Source: Ovis canadensis
Taxonomy: Eukaryota > Chordata > Mammalia > Artiodactyla > Bovidae
Direction: 5' to 3'
Assembly (NCBI RefSeq): GCF_042477335.2
Contig: NC_091248.1
Location: 116,960,501 to 117,024,500, forward strand
Length of the DNA stretch: 64,000 nucleotides
This document shows positions 23,365 through 34,827 of the stretch, piece by piece. The notes below the pieces were generated by a model. It made no database searches and had not been told where the DNA came from. It worked only from the letters and a program-made list of their open reading frames with translations. The position numbers were made by a program, and so were the translations under genes. Positions within the stretch are counted from its first letter, which is position 1, and each line of letters starts with the position of its first letter.

Positions 23365-24266
23365 TTGTCGTTCAGTTGCTCAGTCGTGTCTTATTCTTTG
23401 CGACTGCACGGACTGCACACACGAGGCTTCCTTGTTCTTCCTCATCTCCCAGAGCTTTCTCAAAGTCATGTCCATCAAGTTGGTGATGCCATCCAACCAT
23501 CTCATCTTCTTTCATCCCTTTCTCCTCTTGCCTTCAATCTTTCCTAGCATCAGGGCCTTTTCTAATGAGTCGGCTCTTCATTTCAGGTGGCCAGAGTATT
23601 GGAGCTTCAGCATCAGTCGTCCTTCCAGTTAAAATTCAGGGTTGATTTCCCTTAGGATTGACTAGTTTGACCTCTTTGCAGTCCACGGGATTCTCAAGAG
23701 TCTTCTCCAGCACCACAGTTCAAAAGCATCAATTCTTCGGTGCTCAGCTTTCTTTACTGATAATTCTCACATCCATACATGAATACTGGAAAAACGATAG
23801 CTTTGACTAAATGGACCTTTGTCCACAAAGTGATGTCTCTGCTTTTTAATATGCTGTCTAGGTTTGTCATAGCTTTTCTTCCAAGGAGCAAGCATTCTTT
23901 TAATTTCATGACTGTAGTCACCATCTGCAGTGATTTTGGAGTCCAAGAAAATAAAGTCTGTCACTGTTTCCGCTGTTTCCCCATCTATTTGCCATGAAGT
24001 GATGGGACCGGATGCCATGATCTTAGTTTTCTGAATGCTGAGCTTTAAGCCAACTTTTTACTCTCCTCTTTCAACTTCATCAAGAGGCTCTTTAGTTCTT
24101 CTTCACTTTCTGCCGTAAGGGTGCTGTCATCTGCATATCTGAGGTTATTGATATTTCTCCCAGCAATCTTGATTCCATCTTGTGCTTCATCCAGTCCAGC
24201 ATTTCACATGATGTACTCTGCATAGAAGTTAAATAAGCAAGGTGACAATATCCAGCCTTAATGTAC
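23365..24266 (-). mobile_element. BovB LINE, 5'-truncated
   Basis: The + strand starts with the antisense BovB 3' end (GTTCAGTTGCTCAGTCGTG) and extends to just before motif B (CAGCCTTAATGTACTCC). It is inserted in the same old L1, 0.36 kb beyond the previous BovB and in the opposite orientation. Confidence 0.9.
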
Positions 24267-24460
24267 TCCTGTTATTTTATTATAACTATCTGTTTTCTTT
24301 GTGTTTAAATTGTGTATTTTTTTCATCCTTTTACTTTTAACCTTTATATTCTATCTCTTATAGGTAGTGTATGATTGTGTCTTGCTTTTAATCCAAGTTG
24401 TAAAATTTTACTTTTAATTGTTTAATGTATTTACATTTTAAGTTATTATTATCTGGTTTA

Positions 24461-25257
24461 AGAATGCCATCTTTTTATTCATTTTCCTTTTCTTCCCTGT
24501 GGGCCTCTAGTGGATCTTCTCCTCTCTCAATCCCTTAGCAGCTGCTCTTTGGTAAGCTTCTGTAAGTCTCACCCTGCACGTGCATGGCAGCCTTCAGCTG
24601 AGGATTCAGAGAAACTCTTCACAGACTGCCAGTACCCTTCCTCTGTGCAGTTCCCTTCTCTCGAGTGCTTACCTATTTCACCACCCAAATTTTCCTCTGG
24701 ATTCTAATCTGTGTCCTGCTTAGGCTCTAGTTCCCTGCACCACAGCCAGAATATAGTTCCCAGGTAGAGAATCAAGATATTATAGGGGCTCACTTCTTGA
24801 GTTTTCCCTTTTTCAGGGATCACTGGCATCCATTTCTGTTGTTCAGTGCCAGAAAACAGTTAACTTTATATGTATTCTTCCCAGTTACATATAGTTGTTC
24901 ATGTCAGACAAGCTTGTCCTGCTATTAGTTACTCTGTCCTGATTGAAAATGGATGTCAGAAGACCATTTTTTAATCACATTGCTTTTTTCCCCCTCTACT
25001 CAAATGTGGTAATCAGCAAACTTTGGTCCTTAGATCTCCAGACTTTTCCCTTTAATTCAGAGATTGCACCAGTTTAAACTGTCACGTAGATGCACACCTC
25101 TCTTGTATCTTCCTATAACTTAATCCCTTTCTCAAATTTTACTTGTATATTTTCAAGTATATACTAGACCAGTAGTCTCTAAAATGGAATGTGTGCCATA
25201 TTATGAAATAAAATACCTACTGAGGAGAGGGAAAACATTAGAACTTATTTGCATAAA
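24461..25257 (+). other. Intron DNA, nothing recognised
   Basis: No repeat or coding pattern that I can name. A 65-codon frame at 24510-24707 has no motif. Confidence 0.5.
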
Positions 25258-25968
25258 TTAAATTTGGAAGTACTTGGTTGTATAGATTACTGTGGTCTCA
25301 TGAATAAGCATGCCACTTGGCTGCGTTGCACATATCGTATCCTGAAGAGAAGTCAGGGTTGCTGCAAGCCCAAAAGGTACCTTTGTGTGAGTTAGCAATA
25401 AGGCTTTTCTTGGCATATGTAGCACCTGGGGGATACATGGCTTAGCAAGTGGTATGTCTATAATCGTCATTTGCCCTTTTAAATTAGGCAATCCCTGGTG
25501 CTGTATCTGAATCTTCCCTTGCCTACCAACCAAATTTAGCTGTGCTTAGAGCATAGTGGGCTTCCGTCTATGGGGTCGCACAGAGTCAGACACGACTGAA
25601 GTGACTTAGCAGCAGCAGCAGAGCCCTGGAAGATTGAGACTTAGATTGAGACCTGGGAATCTTTCATAAAAGCAAAAGACAAAAACAAAACTACACAGCT
25701 GCCTTAGAGGTGATGAGATTTCTCTACTGCAGACCCTATTGTGTTTTTTTTTTTTTCTCCTGCAAATTGTAACACAATTTACATGTGCTCGGATAAGTTT
25801 ATGGACTTTAACTGTCAAAGATTGAAGGTCATGGTAGGCCATTACCAGGATCCTGGTGTACAACCCTCTAATCTCCATTCCTAGGGAAGTTCCATATGGA
25901 TGCCACTCAAAGTCCTGTGGTCTCCAGAGTCCATGCGCCATAGCCATAAAAAGTGATTCTATGATCAA
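25258..25968 (-). other. Two unidentified antisense frames around a SINE tail
   Basis: On the - strand, 25606-25968 reads through WRPQDFEWHPYGTSLGMEI and HDLQSLTVKVHKLIRAHVNC, and 25258-25533 through LPLAKPCIP-like and PFGLAATLTSLQDTICATQ stretches. Their composition looks more protein-like than neighbouring fortuitous frames, and the two could be parts of one decayed gene (possibly retroviral) separated by the SINE tail at 25553-25616. I do not recognise the family and assign no function. Confidence 0.3.
25553..25616 (+). mobile_element. Bov-A2 SINE 3' tail
   Basis: Only the last ~65 bp of the SINE is present (TATGGGGTCGCACAGAGTCA, ACTTAGCAGCAGCAGCA), a severe 5' truncation. Confidence 0.85.
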
Positions 25969-26887
25969 TTCATCTTTGACAAATGAGGCAAGAATATACA
26001 GTGGAGAAGAAGTCTCCTCAATAGGTAATGCTGGAAAAACTGGACAGCTACATGTAAATGAATCAAATTAGAACATTCTCTAACTCTGTATACAAAAATA
26101 AACACAAAATGGATTGAAGACCTACATATAAGGCTGGATACTATAAAACTCCTAGAGGAAAACATTAGGAAGAATACTCTTTGACACGTCATAGCAGTAT
26201 TTTTTGCATCTGTCTTCTAGAGTAATGGGAATAAAACAAAAATAAGCAAATGGGACCTAATTAAACTTAAAATATTTTGCATAGTAAAGGAAACCATAAA
26301 CAAGGAAACTAGTAACCCAAGGAATGGGGTAAAATATTTGCAAACAATGTGACTGACAAGGGATTAATTTCTAGAATACATAAGCAGCTCATATAGCTCA
26401 ATTTAAAAAATTAAACTCAAATCAAAAATGGGCAGAAGACCTAAAGACATTTCTCCAAAGACATCCAGATGGCCAACAGGTACATGGAAAGATGCTCAAT
26501 ATGGCTAAATATCAGAGAAATGCAAATAACAATCACAATGAGGTATCACTTCATGCTGAATGGCCATCATCAAAGAGTCTACAAATAATAAATGCTGGAG
26601 AGGATATAGTGAAAAGGGAACCCTCTTACTCTGGTGGGGAGAACGTAAGTTGATGTAGCCACTGTGGAGAAGAGTATGGAGGTTCCTTAAACTAAAAATA
26701 GAAATACCATGTAATCCTACAATTCCACTCCTGGGCCTTAATTTGGAAAAGGTGAAAACTCTGTAATTTGAAAAGATACATGCACTCCAGTGTTCATAGC
26801 AGCACTGTTTACATTAGCCAAGACATGGGAGCAACCTAAGTGTCCATTGACAGAGGACTGGATAAAGAAGATGTGAATGGAATGGAA

Positions 26888-27092
26888 TATTACTCAGTTC
26901 AGTTCAGTCACTCAGTCATGTCCAACTCTTTGTGACCCCATGGACTGCAGCATGCCAGACTTCCCTGTCCATCACCAACTCCCGGAGCTTACTCAAACTC
27001 ATGTCCATCGAGTCAGTGATGGCATCCAGCCATTTCATTCTCTGTCATCCCCTTCTCCTCCCGCTTTCAATCGTTCCCAGCTTATTACTCAG
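26888..27092 (-). mobile_element. Very short BovB 3' end with perfect target duplication
   Basis: A 185 bp antisense BovB terminus (26898-27082) is flanked by identical TATTACTCAG copies at 26888-26897 and 27083-27092. The L1 reads through when one copy is removed. Confidence 0.92.
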
Positions 27093-27458
27093 CCACAAAA
27101 AAAGAATGAAATAATGTCATGTGTAGCAACATGGATGGACCTTAAGGTTATCACACAAAGTCAGTCAGAGAAAGACAAATGCCATATATAATTTTTATGT
27201 GTAATCTTAAAAAAATGATAGATGAACTTATTTATAAAACAGAAATAGATTCACAGATATAGAACAAACTTACCATTACCAAAGAGGGAGAATGGTGAGG
27301 GGGCAGCAGGGTAAGTTTGGGATTTAACAGATACACACTACTATTTCTAAAATAGATAAACAACAAGGTTTTACGGTATAGAGCAAGGAACTATTCTCAA
27401 TTTCTTATAATGATGATAATGGAAAGGAATCTGAAAAGAATATGTATTTTATATATAT

Positions 27459-27556
27459 ACACTCCAGTATTCTTGTCTGGGAAATCCCATGGACAGAGGA
27501 ATCTAGCAGGCTCCAGTCCATGGGGTCACAAAGAGTCGCACATGACTGAACAACTA
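27459..27556 (+). mobile_element. Bov-A/Bov-tA fragment
   Basis: Sense Bov-A body (ACTCCAGTATTCTTGTCTGG ... CATGACTGAACAACTAATAC) without the tRNA head, inserted in a TA-rich part of the L1 3' UTR. Confidence 0.85.
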
Positions 27557-27576
27557 ATACTTTCATATATATATAT

Positions 27577-27850
27577 GCTGCTGCTGCTGCTAAGTCGCTT
27601 CAGTCGTGTCCAACCCTGTGTGACCCCATAAACGGCAGCCCACCAGGCTCGCCCGTCCCTGGGATTCTCCAGGCAAGAACACTGGAGTGGGTTGCCATTT
27701 CCTTCTCCAATGCATGAAAGTGAAAAGTCAAAGTGAAGTCGCTGAGTCGTGTCTGACTCTTAGCGACCCCATGGACTGCAGCCTACCAGGCTCCTCCGTC
27801 CATGGGATTTTCCAGGCAAGAGTACTGGAGTGAGTTGCCACTGCCTTCTC
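27577..27850 (-). mobile_element. Bov-A2 SINE
   Basis: Antisense dimeric Bov-A2 starting GCTGCTGCTGCTGCTAAGTC. Both sides are TA repeats, so the target was probably inside the microsatellite. Confidence 0.9.
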
Positions 27851-27952
<102 letters not shown>

Positions 27953-28045
27953 CACTGAATCAACTTTGGTGTATTCCTGAAACTAACACAACATTGTAAA
28001 TCAACTATACTTCATTCAATTAAAAAATGATAAATTCTTTTTAAA

Positions 28046-29420
28046 ATAAAATGATCCCCAATTCCAATTAAAATTGTAGAGATAGTTCCAGTTAAATCTA
28101 TAATCAAGATTGGGTACTGCTGACTTGCTTCTTCCCCGGTGACAGAAAGCTGAGCTCTGAGAAATCAGGACTGCTCATATTTGATGATGTCTTCAGTGTT
28201 TTGTAGAGGGATAGATACTTGTTGTTCTTGACACCTGAATATGCAATCAGTGGTGAGTTAGCTGGTGAGGAGATCCACGTTGTGTAGAAAGCTATAACTG
28301 TTACTGCCTGGTTGCTGCCTTATTTTGTGTTTAATTTTATCAGGTGTATGGCGTTGATGGTGTTGTGAGTTTTCCCACCATGCTTAAATTGTTTGAAAGA
28401 TCATTTTCAGCTATCTTAAAGATAGTACTAATTTTGCAAGTATAACATTAGAATAGCCGAACTGACACATTTTTAGGTTCTTCATCAGTCTTATTAGGAA
28501 GTTAACAGCAGTGACTATCTAGGTCTAACAAGAAGGGGACCTGAAAGTTTGAAAATTAATAAAAAGATTCTTTGAAATTGACATTTACTATTTTAATGAT
28601 GAGCTACGCCTTAAGTGTATATTACATCTTGGACCATTAGCCAAGCTAATGGTATTAGCCAAGCTTCATAACAGTATGAAGCTTCCATGATTAGCAATAC
28701 ATTTAAGAGTATTTCATTCTTTAAAAATATCTTATATTTTTGTGATTTATTATGTACAAGGTATAGTCGTTTTTAGCATATATACATAATAAATATGTAG
28801 GGTGCTTATTCAAACATTTGTGTTTAAAACAATGCATGAACATGACTATCAGCTGAATTATCTCAATGTCTTTGCATGTTTATCTAGTCTTTAAAAACAT
28901 TTTTCACATTCTCTTTAAAGTTACAAAACAATCCTATTCCTCAAAGAACTTTGTTTTGATTTCCTTTAATAAAAATAGTTCATAGGTATTCATATTATGG
29001 TACAACAAAATTTAAAAGAAATTCTTAAATAGTTTTATTTAATACTTAATTCTTAATAGGAGTTCTTAATAGAAATTCTTAAATAGGAGTCATAATTACC
29101 AGAATATTTATTTTGATATTGGATGGATAGGCTCCCTGGGATCTCTTAACTATATATCCTCAACACTAAGCTTAGCCAGGAAGAGAGCCTAAAGCACTTG
29201 ATATTTTTAGTGTCTGTCTCTATACTGATGTATGTTGATTAATATTTCTTCCTCTCCTCATCAAACTTCTAGACTGGTCCTGTTGTTCAAGTTCTCTTCC
29301 CACTTCCCTGACCCTTCCTATTTGATCTTCTTGCTGTCTTCTGTTTCTTCTGCTCTTAGCAAATAGAGTGTGGAATACACCTAGGACAAGCCTTTAGGAA
29401 TTCTTATGTCTAACGACTAC
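28046..29420 (+). other. Intron DNA, nothing recognised
   Basis: AT-rich, no repeat assigned by eye. There are small local palindromic repeats around 28630-28690 (AGCCAAGCTAATGG / AGCCAAGCTTCAT). Confidence 0.5.
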
Positions 29421-29537
29421 TGGGCTTACCTTGTGGCTCAACTGGTAAACAATCTGCCTGCAATGCAGGAGACCTGAGTTCCATCCCTGTGTTGGGAAGA
29501 TCCCCTGGTGAAGGGAAAGGCTATCCACTCCAATATC
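29421..29537 (+). mobile_element. Bov-tA SINE 5' part, fused to BovB
   Basis: The tRNA-derived head (CTTGTGGCTCAACTGGTAAA; GACCTGAGTTCCATCCCTG) and the start of the Bov-A body are present. The body stops at CCACTCCAATATCTGGC, where BovB sequence (TGGCTCAGATGATGAACTCC) takes over in the same orientation. Confidence 0.85.
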
Positions 29538-31948
29538 TGGCTCAGATGATGAACTCCTTATTGCCAAATTCAGATTTAAATTGAAGAAAGTAGGGACAAC
29601 CACTGGGCCATTCAGGTATGACCTAAATCAAATCCCTTATGATTATACAGTTGAAATGAGAAATAGATTTAAGGGACTAGATCTGATAGACCGAGTGCCT
29701 GAAGAACTATGGACAGAGGTTCATGACATTGTACAGGACACAGGGATCAAGACCATCCCCAAGAAAAAGAAATGCAAGAAATCAAAATGGCTGTCTGAGG
29801 AGGTCTTAAAAATAGCTGTGAAAAGACGAGAAGGAAAAAGGAAAGATACACCCATTTGAATGCAGAGTTCCAAAGAATAGCAAGAAGAAGAAAGCCTTCC
29901 TCCAGGATCACTGCAAAGAAATAGAGGAAAACAACACAATGGGAAAGACTAGAGATCTCTTCAAGAAAATTAGAGATACCAAGAGAACATTTCATGCAAA
30001 GATGGGCCCGATAAAGGACAGAAATGGTATGGACCCAACAGAAGCAGAAGATATTAAGAAGAGGTGGCAAGAATACACAGAAGAACTGTACAAAAACGAT
30101 CTTCATGACCCAGATAATCATGATGGTATGATCACTCACCTAGAGCCAGACACCCTGAAATGTGAACTCAAGTGGGCCTTACGAAAGCATCACTACGAAC
30201 AAAGCTACTGGAGGTGATGGAATTCCAGTGGAGCTATTTCAAGTCCTGAAAGATGATGCTGTGAAAGTGCTGCACTCAATATGCCAGCAAATTTGGAAAA
30301 CTCAGCAGTGGCTACAGGACTGGAAAAGGTCAGGTTTCATCCTAATCCCAAAGAAAGGCAATACCAAAGAATGCTCAAACTACTGCACGATTGTACTCAT
30401 CTCACACGCTAGTAAAGTAATGCTCAAAATTCTCCAAGCCAGGCTTCAGCAATATGTGAACCATGAACTTCCAGATGTTCAAGCTGGTTTTAGAAAAGGC
30501 AGATGAACCAGAGATCAAATTGCCAACATCCACTGGATCATGGAAAAAGCAAGAGAGTTCCAGAAACACATCTATTTCTGCTTTATTGACTATGCCAAAG
30601 CCTTTGACTGTGTGGATCACAATAAACTGTGGAAAATTCTGAAAGAGATGGGAATCCCAGACCACCTGACCTGCCTCTTGAGAAATCTGTATGCAGGTCA
30701 GGAAGCAACAGTTAGAACTGGACATGGAACGACAGAGTGGTTCCAAATAGGAAAAGGAGTACGTCAAGGCTGTATATTGTCACCCTGTTTATTTAGCTTA
30801 TATTCAGAGTACATCATGAGAAATGCTGGACTGGAAGAAGCACAAGCTGGAATCAAGATGGGGCTGGGAGAAATATTAATCACCTCAGATATGCAGATGA
30901 TACCACCCTTATGGCAGAAAGTGAAGAACTAAAAAGACTCTTGATGAAAGTGAAAGAGGAGAGTGAAAAAGTTGGCTTAAAGCTCAACATTCAGAAAACT
31001 AAGATCATGGCATCTGGTCCCATCACTTCATGACAGATAGATGGGGAAACAGTGGAAACAGTGTCAGACTTTAATTTTGGGGGCTTCAAAATCACTGCAG
31101 ATGGTGACTGCAGCCATGAAATTAAAAGATGCTTGCTGCTTGGAAGAAAAGTTATGACCAATCTGCTAAGTCACTTCAGTTTTGTCCAACTCTGTGCAAC
31201 CCCACAGATGGCAGCCCACCAGGCTCCCTCGTCCCTGGGATTCTCCAGGCAAGAACACTGGAGTGGGTTGTCATTTCCTTCTCCAGTGCATGAAAGTGAA
31301 AAGTGAAAGTGAAGTCACTCAGTCATGTCCAACTCTTTGCAACTCCATGGACTGCAGCCTACCAGGCTCCTCCATCGATGGGATTTTCCAGGCAAGGGTA
31401 CTGGAGTGGGTCGCCAGTGCCTTCTCCAATGACCAATCTAGACAGCATATTAAAAAGCAGAGACATTCTTTGCCAAAAAAGGTCCATCTAGTCAAAACAA
31501 TGGTTTTTCTAGTAGTCATTTATGGATGTGAGGGTTGGACAGTACAGAAAGCTGAGCACTAAAGAGCTGATGCTTTTGAGTTGTGGTGTTGCAGAAAACT
31601 CTTGAGAGTCCCTTGGACTGCAAGCAGATCTAACCATTTCATCCTAAAGGAGATCAGTCCAGAATGTTCATTGGAAGGACTGATGTTGAAGCTGAAACTC
31701 CAATACTTTGGCCAGCAGGGGGCCAATACTTTGGTCACCTGACTCATTTGAAAAGACTCTGATGCTGGGAAAGACTGAAGGCAGGAGGAGAAGGGGATGA
31801 CACAGGATGAGATGGTTGGATGGCATCACTGACTCAATGGACATGAGTTTGGGTAAACTCCAATAGTTGGTGATGGACAGGGAAGTCTGGCATGCTACGG
31901 TCCATGGGGTCGTAAAGAATTGGTAATGACTGAGCGACTGAACTGAAT
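29538..31948 (+). mobile_element. BovB LINE, 5'-truncated, interrupted by Bov-A2
   Basis: RT region through the 3' end ACTGAGCGACTGAACTGAA. Open pieces are 29581-29859, 29939-30217, 30162-30506 and 30540-30932. The last holds motif A FIDYAKAFD and motif B GVRQGCILSP. Frameshifts and a stop (TGA at 30504) disable it. The Bov-A2 at 31165-31428 lies within the C-terminal part. Confidence 0.93.
31154..31439 (-). mobile_element. Bov-A2 SINE with perfect target duplication
   Basis: The antisense SINE at 31165-31428 is flanked by identical ATGACCAATCT copies (31154-31164 and 31429-31439) that belong to the BovB host sequence. It inserted after the BovB. Confidence 0.95.
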
Positions 31949-32369
31949 GTCTACTAGATAAGGATGAACCTGCAAAGGAGACAGACAGAAGTAGGAGAAA
32001 ACCAGAAAAATATAGTATCATCAAAGTGAAAGAGAGGAAGCATTAACAAAGGCAGCAGTGGTTCATAGTGGCAAGCTCCTGCAAGGGCTAGTAAGAGATG
32101 CCAAGAGGATTTTAGGGTTAGAAACATGGAGGTCTTGCAAAAGTATGTTTTGGTAGAGAGGTAAAAAGGAAAACCATGTTAGAGTGAGTAGGAGGCAAAC
32201 AGACATAGATGGAAAATTACCAAGTTTGTAAAAAGAAAAAAGTTTACTTCTGGGTCAGAGAGGAAAGGGATAAGGCAATACCTGGGAAGAAAAAAGGAAT
32301 TGAGGAATATTTGTTCTTTTTGTAAGTCGGAAAGACTTAAGCATGTTTGTTTATTGTTTATACAATATT
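31949..32369 (+). other. Intron DNA, nothing recognised
   Basis: Purine-rich sequence with no recognised element. Confidence 0.5.
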
Positions 32370-32935
32370 TAAAGGTTACTCTTCATTTTACAATTATTAC
32401 AAAATACTGGCTATGGTTCCTGTGTTGTGCAATACTATCTTACACCCAGCAGTCTGTACCTCCTCCCCCTTATCCTTATATTGACACCTCCCCCCCCACC
32501 CCACCCCCACACACATATGCTGTTAACCCTAGTTTGTTCTTTGTATCTGTGAACCTGCTTTTTTTTTGTTTTCTGCACTACTTTATCGTATTTCTTTTTT
32601 TTTTAGATTCCACATAGGTAAGTGATATCATGCAGTATTTGTCTTTCTCTGACTTATTTCACTTAGCCTAACACCTTCCAAGTCCATCCATGGTGGTGCA
32701 AATGACAGAATTTTGTTTTTTTATGGCTGAGTACTTTTCCTGTGTGTGTGTGTACACACATACATCGTCTTTATCCAGTTATCTGTTGATGGACACTTAG
32801 GTTGCTTCTGTATCTTGGCAATTATAAATAATGCTGCTGTGAACATTGGAGTGCATATATCTTTTTTGAATTAGCATTTTTGTTCTTTTCAGATACATAC
32901 TAGGAGTGGGTTTGTTGGGTCATATTGTAGATCTA
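32370..32935 (-). mobile_element. L1 3' end
   Basis: Antisense L1 3' sequence (TTAGATTCCACATAGGTAAG; AAGTCCATCCATGG; GTTGATGGACACTTAGGTTG). A C-rich tract at about 32488-32509 is the L1 3' UTR G-rich tract seen on the - strand. Confidence 0.85.
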
Positions 32936-33237
32936 TTTTGGGATCCACTCAAGTGAGCTACTGAACATACAAAAGAAGAGATGTGTGACTGTGTGAGGCC
33001 TCTGAGAAGGCAGAGTAGGCTTGATCCAAGGCATAGGTGGAGACATTGGTGACTAGATAGAAGAAGAAACATTTTCTTTATTGTGAACAGGAGAGAAGGT
33101 AAGAAAAGGCATAAATATAGAAGGTTTCTCTGTGTGTCCTCAAAGTGGATGGTGTTTCCCAGTAAAATGTATTATGATTATAGATCATGTTTGCTGCTAA
33201 AGATCAAAATTATAGTGATACTGAAACCAGTTCTGAT

Positions 33238-33625
33238 GTGATGTAGCCACGGAGTGTAGTCTGTACCTGAGCTCACAGTTCTTGTAAGGAAAAAAAATTC
33301 CTTTACTCAGTTGAGCAGGTAATAGAGACCACTTGAGGCTTGCAGCAAGAAAGTTTTTTGAAAAGGAGCAGAGACCTTTGACATAGATATCAGAAGGGGG
33401 TAGGGAGAGTACCCACTTTGTTAATTTGAGCAGAACATTATATACTTTTTAGTTGGCTGCTAAAAATAGATAAAAAGAACACCTCAGGGTTGTAAATGTT
33501 CCACCAGACCCTTTCCCAAGGCATACATCCTGAGATAACTTCAGTACAAAAGATTAGCCTGTTTACAACTCATACATAGGAAACTTCTCTTATAAATTTA
33601 GGAAAACAACATAATATGAATTATG
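33238..33625 (-). repeat. Degraded LTR-like repeat
   Basis: ATATCAGAAGGGGGTAGGGAGAG, CATTATATACTTTTTAGTTGG and GGTTGTAAATGTTCCACCAG correspond to blocks in the same order at 52150-52280, which belong to a bovine LTR. The ends are unclear. 32936-33237, to the left, shows nothing recognisable. Confidence 0.5.
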
Positions 33626-33907
33626 GAATCTACTGTGGTTTTACACCTTTCAAAGATATAAGAAAAAAAGACAACATCTCTCTGAATAACAGGTCTAAAG
33701 AAATGGAGATAGCATTGCACCTTAGTCTTAAAGTAGAGATATAATGAAAACTATTTCTACAAATAAAACAGAATGTTATGTAAAAAAACCAGAATTACAA
33801 AATTTAGAAATGAGATGACTGTGATACAGAAGTCATGAAAAAAAAAACTGAGAGTTAAGGAATAAAATTAGAAGTATTTCAGAAATTAAAACAGAAAGTT
33901 CTTGAAT

Positions 33908-34148
33908 AGACACTCTTGTCCTCATGCTCAGTCCCACAGTTTTGAGTCTGACTCTTTGTGACCCCATGGACTGTAGTGCACCAGGCTCCTCTTTCAGTGG
34001 AATTCTCCAGGCAAGAAAACTGGAGTGGGTTTCCATTTCCTCCCCAGGGGATCTTCCCTATCCAGGGATCAAACCCACGTCTCCTGCATCTCCTTCATGG
34101 GCAGGTGAATTCTTTACCACTGAGCCACCTGGGAAGCCAAGACACTCT
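33908..34148 (-). mobile_element. Bov-tA SINE with perfect target duplication
   Basis: The antisense Bov-tA at 33917-34139 has its complete tRNA head ending ACTGAGCCACCTGGGAAGCC. AGACACTCT is duplicated at 33908-33916 and 34140-34148. Confidence 0.92.
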
Positions 34149-34290
34149 AGAAACTACCATAAAAGAAGTAAAGGGTAGAAAAAGATGAAAACAAATCAAA
34201 CAAGTAGAGAATGAGATCAAAGAAATTCATAGAGAAAAAGACAAGAAGATCTTCTATTCTCATACCCATAAATATATGAACATTTATAAT

Positions 34291-34366
34291 TGTTGTTCAG
34301 TCACTGAGTCATATCCAGCTCTTTGCAACCCCATGGACCACAGCACACCAGGTTTCCCTGTACCTG
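34291..34366 (-). mobile_element. BovB/Bov-A 3' end scrap
   Basis: Antisense 3'-end sequence (TTGTTCAGTCACTGAGTCATATCC ... CAGCACACCAGGTTTCCCTG) of about 75 bp. Confidence 0.8.
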
Positions 34367-34827
34367 AAGAGTACTAAAATAAAGGAACAGGAAAAAAAAA
34401 TTACTTTCCAAGAAAATGTCGCTGAAAGTATGATAAACATCTGCATTGAAAGAGCTTTCCATGTACCTATAGCCACCACTGAAACATGTTCCAGGGTTTT
34501 AAAGAAAACATTTTGGACATCTATACAAAAAGACTACATCACTTATAATGCAAAGAGTGTCAGATTATCACTGGACTCCAGCATCAACATTAGAGTCCAG
34601 AAGACTGTAAAGATTTTGAGATTTTCACAGGAAGAAAAGGTGAGAAAAATGATATCCAAGGTGACTCACCATTAAGGAAATCTGCCTGCCAATGTAGAGA
34701 CTATATCCAGCCAACTGATTTTCAAGCATAAAGGCTACATGTAAGAACTTAGCGAGTATTGTCCTTACATCCCTTTAGTAAGGATACCAGATTTTGCTGT
34801 GTTTTCTTTATTTCTCATGTTAGTATC
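34367..34827 (+). other. Intron DNA, nothing firm
   Basis: Possible old LINE sequence, but not assignable. The 81-codon frame at 34430-34675 has no motif. Confidence 0.4.

Larger units (their letters stand above)
19190..24460 (-). mobile_element. Old L1 LINE, split by three insertions
   Basis: Antisense L1 ORF2-type sequence appears in pieces: about 19190-19526, 20049-20865, 23009-23364 and 24267-24460. Characteristic blocks include TTTTGTGTATTGATTGTATCC, GCCAGTCTTGAATTCTTGG, CACATGGGCTTGGAGTTTTCT and the run after 23009. The pieces are in the same orientation and in consistent order. Family and exact ends are uncertain. Confidence 0.7.
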
